Shown: piece after piece, positions 1 through 5,312 of the stretch
Layout of the letters: each line of letters opens with the position of its first letter
Position numbering within the stretch: the stretch's first letter is position 1
The notes under the pieces: generated by a model
Seen by the model: the letters and a program-made list of their open reading frames with translations, nothing else
Databases searched by the model: none
What the model was told of the DNA's origin: nothing
Made by a program: the position numbers and the translations under genes
Origin: Flavobacteriales bacterium
Lineage (GTDB): Bacteria; Bacteroidota; Bacteroidia; Flavobacteriales; Flavobacteriaceae
Direction: 5' to 3'
DNA: 5,312 nucleotides
NCBI GenBank assembly: GCA_027008965.1
Contig: JALVDN010000036.1
Span: 1-5,312 of the forward strand

Positions 1-449
1 TTATCGGAATACAATACTATCAATATAATAATCTGTTCAATGATCTGCTCGCAATGGGTTTGGATAAAAATGAAATTCTTGCTTTGCTTCAGACCGGAAA
101 AAATGAGTTTTTTCACATCATTTCTTCATTGCCTTCAGAACTTGGAGTCAAGCTCGTTAAATTGAGGAATATTTTTAGTATCACCATGGTGGGAGCATCA
201 GGTGCCATTTACGGCATTTTGGTGGCATTCGGTATATTTTATCCTAATGCCAAATTAATGCTCATCTTTTTCCCCTACCCTATTGCAGCCAAATATTTTA
301 TTCCGCTCCTCATTTTATCCGATGTCGTTTTGGGAATTACCAATTACATTCATTCGCCCATAGCTCATTTTGCCCACGTTGGCGGCGCATTGACAGGTTT
401 ATTTTTGATGTGGTTGTGGCGGGATAAAAGGAATGAGTATTATTTTTAG
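1..449 (+). CDS. Rhomboid-family intramembrane serine protease, 5'-partial
   Basis: This is the C-terminal part of a rhomboid protease, a multi-pass membrane enzyme that cuts other membrane proteins within or near the bilayer. The frame is open to the window edge (first full codon at 3), so the ATG at 54 is an internal Met; TM1-TM3 lie outside. Counting from that Met, the GASGAIYG motif at 47-54 carries the nucleophile Ser49 (codon 198-200) at the start of TM4. A hydrophobic TM5 follows at about 66-95. The final helix carries the general-base His108 (codon 375-377) in AHFAHVGG, with a second His three residues earlier, as is common in bacterial rhomboids. The protein ends in a short basic tail (RDKRN). 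All dyad residues present indicate an active protease. A second rhomboid gene starts 9 nt after the stop, so the two are probably co-transcribed. The substrate is unknown. Confidence 0.93.
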   Translation, partial: IGIQYYQYNNLFNDLLAMGLDKNEILALLQTGKNEFFHIISSLPSELGVKLVKLRNIFSITMVGASGAIYGILVAFGIFYPNAKLMLIFFPYPIAAKYFIPLLILSDVVLGITNYIHSPIAHFAHVGGALTGLFLMWLWRDKRNEYYF

Positions 450-458
450 CTCCATCTC

Positions 459-1253
459 ATGAGAATCTTCGGAAAACATATTGATTTTTCAAGTTTGGAC
501 ATCTTTGAAAAAATCATTTATTCCGTAGTTTTTTCCGGTTTTATTTTATGGATATTTTACATCCTACATCAACTTTCGGGCTCAAATATTCATCAAATAT
601 GGCTTTTCTTTGCGCTTCCCGGCTCATTTGAAGAATTTATCAAACAACCTTGGAGTTTAGTCACTTACGCTTGGATCCATTTAAATATCATCGGGTTTTT
701 CTTCAATTTAATTTGGTTGTGGTTTATAGGGCGTATTTTTTTGGGGTTTGAGCCCAACGGTAAGATGTTTAAAATTTTCATTTTGGGAATCATTGCAGGT
801 GGATTGGGTTTTCTTCTTGCTTATTCTTTTCTTCCTTTTTTCTTTAGAGATGAACCGAATGCTTATCTGACGGGTATTTCCACGGGTTATCTAAGTTGGC
901 TGGGGTATTTGACTGCAAAATATTCCAATTATCCGGTATATGTCAGGTTATTGGGAAATATTAAAATCAAATGGTTTTTCTATTTCTTTATTTTTTGGGA
1001 TGTAATCCAGTTTCCTTTAATCAATTCTGGCGGACACATAGCGCATTTATTTGCTTTGTTTACGGGATATTTTGCGGCTAAATTTATGAACTCAAGAAAA
1101 ATGAAACCCAAGCATGATTTTCATATTTATGATAATTACAAAACTTCAACCGAAAAGAAATTAGACCGGATTTTGGATAAAATCAACAAAAAGGGGATGC
1201 GTTCACTCACGGATGAAGAAAGATCATTTTTAGAGAGAGAAAGCAGACGTTGA
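459..1253 (+). CDS. Second rhomboid-family membrane protein with altered active-site surroundings
   Basis: A 264-residue rhomboid-fold protein with about six membrane segments (roughly 17-37, 68-92, 103-125, 138-153, 171-187, 192-209). The TM1-TM2 lead-in QPWSLVTY and the TM2 H74...N83 pattern are rhomboid-like. The likely nucleophile is Ser141 in GISTG, and the likely base is His196 in GGHIAHLFA. Three things differ from active relatives. The position matching GlpG His150 is Gly79, the usual GxSG is GISTG (GxSxG also occurs in this subfamily), and the Gly-Gly after the catalytic His is Phe-Ala. The soluble tail (about 211-264) ends in a charged segment, KKLDRILDKINKKG followed by SLTDEERSFL, like the C-terminal tail found on many Bacteroidota rhomboids (DUF6576-type, from memory). 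ATG at 459 is the natural start: it lies 9 nt after the upstream stop and leaves a normal N-terminus. No Shine-Dalgarno site is visible. It may be a weak protease or a pseudoprotease. Confidence 0.88.
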   Translation: MRIFGKHIDFSSLDIFEKIIYSVVFSGFILWIFYILHQLSGSNIHQIWLFFALPGSFEEFIKQPWSLVTYAWIHLNIIGFFFNLIWLWFIGRIFLGFEPNGKMFKIFILGIIAGGLGFLLAYSFLPFFFRDEPNAYLTGISTGYLSWLGYLTAKYSNYPVYVRLLGNIKIKWFFYFFIFWDVIQFPLINSGGHIAHLFALFTGYFAAKFMNSRKMKPKHDFHIYDNYKTSTEKKLDRILDKINKKGMRSLTDEERSFLERESRR

Positions 1254-1258
1254 AATGT

Positions 1259-1984
1259 TTATTCATCGGGAATGATGTCAATATACCAAAAACCTGTATC
1301 CCAACCTTGATTATCTTTTTTTGAAAAGGATTGATTATCCTCTTTACTACAAGGCTTATATGTTCTGAAAATTTTTTCTCCTTTTCTGAATTTTATCGGT
1401 GAAGAAAAATAAGGTGCATCATAAACAAAGGTGTGAAACTCTCCGTTTTCTCCGCATGGATCCACATCGGGGGGTAAATCGTTTAAAAAATCCGTGTCAT
1501 ACATCCGGCCAACAAAACTTTTGTCCAGTTTTTTGGCATTCACCGTTACCACAATCGCTTTTATTCCGGCTTGAATGATTTCACGTGAAAGTTCTTCGGT
1601 GTTTTTCTTCCAAATGGGAAACCGGGCTTGAAAGCCCACTTTTTTTAATTGCTCTTCGCGGAATTTCTTCAAATCCTCCAAAAAAATATCACCGAAATAA
1701 AAAGTATCAAAATTTTGACTTTTCAATTCCATCAAAGCATTTTCCATGACCCGGTTATAATCCTTCATGGAAATATCTTTGGATAAAGGAAGGGTATAAA
1801 GCGGAATATTTATTTTTTTACTTTGCTCTTTCAACAATTTTTGACGCAATCCATGCATTGAAACCCGGTCAAAATCCCGGTTGACGGTAGTAAACAATAA
1901 ATCGGGTTTTAGATTTTGTTGTAGTAAATGAAGTAAAGTATAAGCGGCATCCTTGCCTGAACTCCAGCTTAAAACGGACTTCAC
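1259..1984 (-). CDS. Dph6/ATP_bind_4 family PP-loop ATPase (diphthine--ammonia ligase-like)
   Basis: A 241-residue soluble protein of the adenine nucleotide alpha-hydrolase superfamily. The PP-loop at 6-14 (SWSSGKDAA) binds ATP for adenylation. Other family marks are MHGLR at 43-47, FGDIFLEDLKKFREE at 97-111, FPIW at 122-125 and the signature GENGEFHTFVYDAP at 178-191. In eukaryotes and archaea this family (Dph6) amidates diphthine on elongation factor 2. Bacteria lack diphthamide, so the bacterial substrate is unknown and 'diphthine--ammonia ligase' should not be read literally. The start is GTG at 1984-1982. It is required because the PP-loop begins only five residues in and the next Met is residue 43. 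The start overlaps the upstream stop as GTGA, which suggests translational coupling. Near the C-terminus (211-226) is an eight-residue tandem duplication. The gene ends 5 nt from the convergent rhomboid gene. Confidence 0.9.
   Translation of the reverse strand: MKSVLSWSSGKDAAYTLLHLLQQNLKPDLLFTTVNRDFDRVSMHGLRQKLLKEQSKKINIPLYTLPLSKDISMKDYNRVMENALMELKSQNFDTFYFGDIFLEDLKKFREEQLKKVGFQARFPIWKKNTEELSREIIQAGIKAIVVTVNAKKLDKSFVGRMYDTDFLNDLPPDVDPCGENGEFHTFVYDAPYFSSPIKFRKGEKIFRTYKPCSKEDNQSFSKKDNQGWDTGFWYIDIIPDE
1307..1354 (-). repeat. Two-copy 24-bp in-frame tandem repeat inside the Dph6-like gene
   Basis: Two adjacent 24-bp units (1307-1330 and 1331-1354) both begin ttgattatc on the + strand and then diverge. 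On the coding strand they encode PCSKEDNQ and SFSKKDNQ (residues 211-226), sharing S-K-x-D-N-Q. The period is a multiple of three, so the frame is kept. The units lie just before the final strand (GFWYIDIIP), in what is probably a surface loop. Only about two thirds of the bases match, so this is an old duplication or a chance low-complexity stretch. Confidence 0.55.
1981..1984 (-). promoter_or_regulatory. GTGA stop-start overlap (translational coupling)
   Basis: On the - strand the four bases GTGA hold both the GTG start of the Dph6-like gene and the TGA stop of the 62-residue gene. Such overlaps usually mean that ribosomes ending the first gene reinitiate on the second. No separate Shine-Dalgarno sequence was seen for the second gene. 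Confidence 0.75.
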
Positions 1985-2169
1985 TTGTTATGGCCTTTAG
2001 ACCGAAATTTGATGATGAAAAAAAGCACAGCGAAGATGGCGGCAAAATACAATAAGTTTATATGCTCATCTATAGGTACACCGGGCGGAGGCGGAGGCCC
2101 TCCTTGAGAAAATACAGGAGCCGTAAAGGCGCCGGAGAGAGATAATATGAGGTATTTCAGATTTTTCAT
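1981..2169 (-). CDS. Small secreted/membrane-anchored protein with poly-Pro and PID motif (PID-CTERM-like)
   Basis: A 62-residue protein that is almost entirely targeting signals. Residues 1-21 form a signal peptide with a basic start (MKNLKY), a hydrophobic core and a likely cut after VFS before Gln22. Then come GG, five prolines (25-29), G, and V-P-I-D at 31-34. A membrane segment follows at about 38-53 and a basic tail (KFRSKGHNK) at 54-62. The short motif, helix and basic end resemble C-terminal sorting signals. Flavobacteria carry many similar tiny proteins with a PPPPG...PID core, annotated from memory as PID-CTERM; I cannot run that model here. There is almost no mature domain between the two ends. 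The start is the ATG at 2169, 13 nt after the tRNA 3' end, with A-rich AGAAAAG before it. Function unknown. Five consecutive prolines should require EF-P to be translated efficiently. Confidence 0.8.
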   Translation of the reverse strand: MKNLKYLILSLSGAFTAPVFSQGGPPPPPGVPIDEHINLLYFAAIFAVLFFIIKFRSKGHNK

Positions 2170-2182
2170 AGCTTTTCTAATG

Positions 2183-2256
2183 TGGACCCAGCAGGGCTCG
2201 AACCTGCGACCCCCTGATTATGAGTCAGGTGCTCTAACCAGCTGAGCTATGGGTCC
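2183..2256 (-). tRNA. tRNA with CAU anticodon (Met elongator or Ile2)
   Basis: The - strand folds into a complete 74-nt cloverleaf. The acceptor GGACCCA pairs with TGGGTCC, followed by discriminator A73. The D-stem is GCTC/GAGC, the anticodon stem CCTGA/TCAGG with loop CTCATAA, and the T-stem GCAGG/CCTGC with loop TTCGAGC. The anticodon CAT is at 2222-2220. CCA is not encoded (the next bases are CAT), so it must be added by nucleotidyltransferase. A CAU anticodon can be elongator Met or the Ile2 type that TilS converts to lysidine. It is not an initiator, because the first acceptor pair G1-C72 is matched. C4-G69, C5-G68 and the GGTCGC between the anticodon and T stems look more like E. coli Ile2 than its Met elongator, but this is not decisive. 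Confidence 0.96.
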
Positions 2257-2267
2257 TATCCAGATTG

Positions 2268-2275
2268 CAAATATA
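2268..2275 (-). promoter_or_regulatory. Putative tRNA promoter, Bacteroidota -7 element
   Basis: On the - strand the sequence TATATTTG fits the Bacteroidota -7 consensus TAnnTTTG. It ends 11 nt before the tRNA 5' end, so transcription would begin a few bases upstream of the mature tRNA. I found no clear TTTG/TTG -33 element at the usual spacing; the nearest TTTTTG is too far upstream, about 28 nt. The element sits in the 46-nt gap between the 110-residue gene and the tRNA. It would let the tRNA and the genes behind it be expressed independently of nuo. Confidence 0.6.
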
Positions 2276-2302
2276 CGAATTTTGTTTTATTGCGTTACAT
2301 TA

Positions 2303-2635
2303 TCAAAAACCATACCTTTCTTTCCAATACTGAGGTGAAGTATCTCCGGACTTTTGAAACCAATAATTTTGAGTTACAATTTTTCCTTCCGGCGTTTTTA
2401 ATTTACGCGCATTTATCCAGATGGTAGGGTTAAATGTCAAGTCGGTAACTCCGATGTTATAGGTAACCGGATCTTCTTCGTTTTTTCGTTTGGCCTCTTC
2501 TATAACTACCTCAAAACCGTTATATTCCATTAATTTTTTGAGGAATTGCATTCGTTCTTCCGGAGCATTTTTCTCCAAAATCGTGCATCTTTTTCCTGCT
2601 ATTTCTCCGAATTGATGTTTTCCCGGTAGTTTCAT
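2303..2635 (-). CDS. Unrecognised soluble 110-residue protein downstream of nuoN
   Basis: I do not recognise a characterised family. The protein has no signal peptide or membrane segment and looks like a small, mixed alpha/beta cytosolic protein. A likely strand region (GKRCTILEK, 14-22) is followed by a charged helix (PEERMQFLKKLMEYNG, 25-40), a strand (FEVVIEE, 41-47), a charged loop, a further strand region (YNIGVTDLTFNPTIWI, 59-74), and an aromatic C-terminal part (NYWFQKSGDTSPQYWKERYGF). There is one cysteine (Cys17) and no metal-binding cluster. It begins with ATG at 2635, 14 nt after the nuoN stop, with an A-rich leader, so it is probably read on the nuo transcript. The length, codon use and even amino-acid mix support a real gene. 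A role in complex I assembly is only a guess from position. Confidence 0.82.
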   Translation of the reverse strand: MKLPGKHQFGEIAGKRCTILEKNAPEERMQFLKKLMEYNGFEVVIEEAKRKNEEDPVTYNIGVTDLTFNPTIWINARKLKTPEGKIVTQNYWFQKSGDTSPQYWKERYGF

Positions 2636-2649
2636 TGTTTTATTGTTTA

Positions 2650-4068
2650 TTAGAAAATATCACTTATATGTGCTATATATTCATATAAGGGTCCGTATAT
2701 ACCTATCAAAATCAATCCCAGCGCTAAAATAATCAATCCGGCTTTGGTATAAAAATCGGATTTGAAATGGGGAATGGGATTTTCGCTTTTTCTCAAAAAA
2801 GCCGCTCTTACCGGCAAGAGGTAGTAATAGAGTGATATGGTTACATTGACCACGGCAATAAAAACCAACCAATAGAAACCTTTGGATGCCGCCGTTGCAT
2901 AAAGGAAAAATTTACCGAAAAATCCTGCTACGGGAGGTATTCCGGCCAGTGAAAATAAAGCCAACATTAACAGTAAACTTATTTTCGGATTGGTCCTGTA
3001 TAGACCTTCATAATCCGAAATGTTTTCTTTTCCGGAGTGTATGGAAATGATATGAACCACACCAAAAGCGGCTACATTGGAAAATATATATATCAATAGA
3101 AAATAAATAACGGTTTTTACGGCCATTTCATTTCCTCCGATAACACCTAAAAGAATAAATCCGGCCTGGGCAATGGAAGAAAAAGCCAAAAATCTTTTCA
3201 TGTTTTGTTGACGCAAGGCAAAAAAGTTGCCGATGAACATGGTCAAAATAGCCAAAGCATAAAGCATCCAAGTCCAAGTCTCCTCATAACGACGTAAGTA
3301 AATAAACAATAAAATCATAAAAATAAATACGGCCGCTCCTTTGGATATAACCGATAGATAATTGGAAACAGGCGTAGGAGCACCTTCATATACATCTGCT
3401 GTCCAAAAATGGAAGGGGACCAATGAAATTTTGAATGCAATTCCCGAAACCATCATGATAAAACCTACTAATTCCAACAAAGGCATCCGGGTTGCATGCA
3501 TAATATCATCAAAATAAATACTACCCGTGGTGGCGTATATCAATGAAACTCCAAACAGCAGAATGGCCGAAGACATGGCGGCCAGCAAAATCATTTTTAT
3601 TCCCGCCTCGGCAGAACGTTTTTTGCCGAAATCAAAGGCTGTTAATGCGGCAACCGGCAAAGTGGAAAGTTCCAATCCCAAATAAAATATCAAAAAATCC
3701 CCCGATGAAATCATCAAATACAATCCGAGAAGTGACATCCAAAGAAGTACATAAAATTCCGAAGCAAATCCCTGACTTGACATTTCTTTTTTCACCCAAT
3801 CAACAGATTGAAGCATGATCAATAAAACACCGATATTCATCACAATCTTGAAAAAGTCAATAAGCTTGTTTGTTTTAAAAGAGCCGCCAAAGGCTTCGCC
3901 TGCGGGAAAGGGAAAAATACTAATCAACAATACTGCTAAAAACAAGAACAAAGCCAACAAGGGAATCAATGATTTTTTTCTAAGCAAAACATCTGCCAAA
4001 ATGAGTAGCATGAAAGCTATGGTGAGACTTATTTCATTTCGCATCAAAAAAAACGTTTCCCAATTCAT
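2650..4068 (-). CDS. nuoN: NADH-quinone oxidoreductase subunit N
   Basis: NuoN is one of the three antiporter-like subunits in the membrane arm of respiratory complex I and forms a proton channel driven by quinone reduction. The 472 residues match the usual length and are almost all membrane helices. Key polar residues are in place: Glu133 in YLGLELSTLP, Lys158 in the following helix, Lys213 in AFKISLVPFHFW, Lys243 in the broken-helix region VISKGAA, and Lys386 in AGIPPVAGFFGKF. The DVYEGAPTPVS and MKRFLAFSSIAQAG blocks are typical of the family. The ATG at 4068 gives a normal N-terminus. It follows the nuoM stop by 14 nt with an A-rich leader and no Shine-Dalgarno, so the two genes form one operon. 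Nothing looks truncated or altered. Confidence 0.97.
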   Translation of the reverse strand: MNWETFFLMRNEISLTIAFMLLILADVLLRKKSLIPLLALFLFLAVLLISIFPFPAGEAFGGSFKTNKLIDFFKIVMNIGVLLIMLQSVDWVKKEMSSQGFASEFYVLLWMSLLGLYLMISSGDFLIFYLGLELSTLPVAALTAFDFGKKRSAEAGIKMILLAAMSSAILLFGVSLIYATTGSIYFDDIMHATRMPLLELVGFIMMVSGIAFKISLVPFHFWTADVYEGAPTPVSNYLSVISKGAAVFIFMILLFIYLRRYEETWTWMLYALAILTMFIGNFFALRQQNMKRFLAFSSIAQAGFILLGVIGGNEMAVKTVIYFLLIYIFSNVAAFGVVHIISIHSGKENISDYEGLYRTNPKISLLLMLALFSLAGIPPVAGFFGKFFLYATAASKGFYWLVFIAVVNVTISLYYYLLPVRAAFLRKSENPIPHFKSDFYTKAGLIILALGLILIGIYGPLYEYIAHISDIF

Positions 4069-4082
4069 TGTTCCAATTTTTA

Positions 4083-5312
4083 TTAATTAAAAGGTGTTAG
4101 AAAGTTTTCTACTCCAGGAGCTATGATTTTTATCCACCAAAACGGCATTACTCCTATTAACGTTATGAATAATATTAAGATATAAATGGCCATTCTTTCA
4201 TACCAAAATACTTTAGGCAGGTTTTGATGTTCTTCTTTGGGAGGCCCCATCAACATCATTCCTACAACGCGTAAGATATATACCGCCGTTACAACAATGG
4301 ATGATACGGCCAATACGGTTAAAATTTTATGATAGATGCTTTGATCCAAAAATCCTCCTAGAAAAATATTCATCTCTGCAACAAAGCCACTGAACCCGGG
4401 TAATCCCAGGTTGGCTAAACCTGCTATTATATATGCTGTGGCTATAAAAGGAATAATTTTAAGCAAACCGCGCATTTTTCTTACATCTCGTGTGTGTGTA
4501 CGCCCGTATATCATACCAATCAAAGCAAAGAATAAAGCGGTGATGAATCCATGCGAAAGCGATTGAAGCATGGCTCCGTTCCAGGCCACTTTGTTGAGCA
4601 TCAACAAACCGAATAATACCAACCCCAAATGACTCACGGATGAATAGGCATTGATATATTTCAGGTCGGTCTGTTGAATAGCGGCATAGGCTCCGTAAAC
4701 CACACCTATGGTTGCCAAAACCAAAAAGAAGTTAGTCCAAAACATGGTGCCTTGCGGCATCAAATACATGGCTACACGGAATATACCATAACCTCCCAAT
4801 TTCATCAAAACGCCGGCGTGAAGCATGGAAACCGCCGTAGGCGCCGAAGAGTGACCGTCGGGTGACCAAGTGTGAAACGGAAACAAGGCTCCAATGGTAC
4901 CAAATCCAACAAAAGCCAAGGGGAAGAAAATTTTCTGAACTTCAACGGGTATGTTTGCATTGCGGGCAATCTCCAACACATTGAAAGTGTAATTTCCATC
5001 AGTCGAAGAATGAAAATATATCCCTAAAATAGCCACTAATAACAAAGCCGACGCTCCCATCAACATCAATGTTAATTTCATGGCGGCATATTCCCTGGGT
5101 CCGCTCCCCCATATCCCTATTAACAAATACATGGGAATGACGGCTATTTCATAGAATACAAACATGGTGAATAAATCCAAGCTGATAAAGAATCCGAAAA
5201 CCCCTGTGGCCAATGCGATCAATGAAATAAAAAATTCTTTGGGTAGATCGTCTATTTTCCACGAAACAAAAATGCCGGCAACAACAATCAAAGATGTTAG
5301 CAATATCATTAA
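4083..5312 (-). CDS. nuoM: NADH-quinone oxidoreductase subunit M, 5'-partial
   Basis: NuoM is the second antiporter-like proton-pumping subunit of complex I seen here. The frame is open to the window end; the ATG at 5309 is an internal Met in TM3 (LMILLTSLIVVAGI), and by comparison with full-length NuoM roughly 70-110 N-terminal residues are missing. Counting from that Met, essential residues are present. Glu54 in FYEIAVIPMYLLIGIWG matches E. coli Glu144. Lys170 after PFHTWSPDGHSSAPTAVSMLHAGV matches Lys234. Lys217 in DLKYINAYSSVSHLG and Glu312 in LPGFSGFVAEMNIF match the Lys265 and Glu407 positions. His253 lies in SLSHGF. The C-terminus ends with FLTPFN and a TAA stop, followed 14 nt later by nuoN. 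Gene order M then N is the usual end of the nuo operon. Confidence 0.97.
   Translation of the reverse strand, partial: LMILLTSLIVVAGIFVSWKIDDLPKEFFISLIALATGVFGFFISLDLFTMFVFYEIAVIPMYLLIGIWGSGPREYAAMKLTLMLMGASALLLVAILGIYFHSSTDGNYTFNVLEIARNANIPVEVQKIFFPLAFVGFGTIGALFPFHTWSPDGHSSAPTAVSMLHAGVLMKLGGYGIFRVAMYLMPQGTMFWTNFFLVLATIGVVYGAYAAIQQTDLKYINAYSSVSHLGLVLFGLLMLNKVAWNGAMLQSLSHGFITALFFALIGMIYGRTHTRDVRKMRGLLKIIPFIATAYIIAGLANLGLPGFSGFVAEMNIFLGGFLDQSIYHKILTVLAVSSIVVTAVYILRVVGMMLMGPPKEEHQNLPKVFWYERMAIYILILFITLIGVMPFWWIKIIAPGVENFLTPFN

Noticed and set aside
54..56. ATG at 54 as the start of the first rhomboid gene
   Set aside because: The frame is open upstream to the window edge, and a start here would remove TM1-TM3; it is an internal Met.
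2297..2310. TTTTTG on the - strand as a -33 element for the tRNA promoter
   Set aside because: It is about 28 nt from the -7 element, too far for the usual spacing, and it covers the stop codon region of the upstream gene.
2681..2872. A - strand 63-codon frame within the end of nuoN
   Set aside because: It is in a shifted frame of nuoN, whose own frame is intact to a normal C-terminus, so it is not a frameshifted gene.
3543..4090. Two + strand open frames of 91 codons each, opposite nuoN
   Set aside because: They lie wholly antisense to a well-conserved nuoN frame, their predicted proteins are low-complexity and Lys/Pro-rich, and they show no family motifs.
4674..4999. A + strand 63-codon frame and a - strand 64-codon frame inside nuoM
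   Set aside because: They overlap the conserved NuoM core in other frames and have no recognisable domain; they are coding shadows.
5307..5309. ATG at 5309 as the start of nuoM
   Set aside because: The upstream codon in frame is open, and full-length NuoM has additional N-terminal helices; the true start is outside the window.
1..5312. Mobile element, CRISPR array, prophage or defence island
   Set aside because: No transposase, integrase, repeat-spacer pattern, terminal inverted repeats or defence-type domains were seen; genes are housekeeping-like and tightly packed.

Overview
The window looks like ordinary chromosome from a member of the Bacteroidota, most like the Flavobacteriales. The reasons are the AT-rich sequence, start codons with A-rich leaders instead of clear Shine-Dalgarno sites, a TAnnTTTG-type promoter element in front of the tRNA, a tRNA without an encoded CCA end, a tandem rhomboid pair of which the second copy has the C-terminal tail typical of Bacteroidota, and a tiny signal-peptide/poly-proline/PID/membrane-anchor protein. 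I cannot name a genus from the sequence.

Layout. Positions 1-1253 on the + strand hold two tandem rhomboid-family membrane proteins. The first is cut by the window start but keeps a full Ser/His catalytic dyad. The second keeps the dyad positions but has several changes around the active site. Everything from 5312 down to 1259 is on the - strand and tightly packed. In transcription order it holds nuoM (5' end outside the window), nuoN, an unrecognised soluble 110-residue protein, a CAU-anticodon tRNA with its own promoter, a 62-residue secreted or membrane-anchored peptide, and a Dph6-type PP-loop ATPase. The last two genes overlap by 4 nt. The two opposing gene sets meet tail to tail with only 5 nt between stop codons.

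How the genes fit together. NuoM and NuoN are two of the antiporter-like proton-pumping subunits of respiratory complex I and mark the end of a nuo operon. The 110-residue gene follows nuoN by 13 nt and is probably read with it. The tRNA promoter appears to start a second unit, tRNA - small envelope peptide - Dph6-like ATPase, in which the tRNA 3' end lies only 13 nt before the peptide's start codon. No mobile element, CRISPR array or clear terminator was seen.

No dramatic new system is evident. The points most worth a second look are the changed active site of the second rhomboid, the tRNA-headed operon, the miniature PID-type protein translationally coupled to the ATPase, and the orphan protein behind nuoN.
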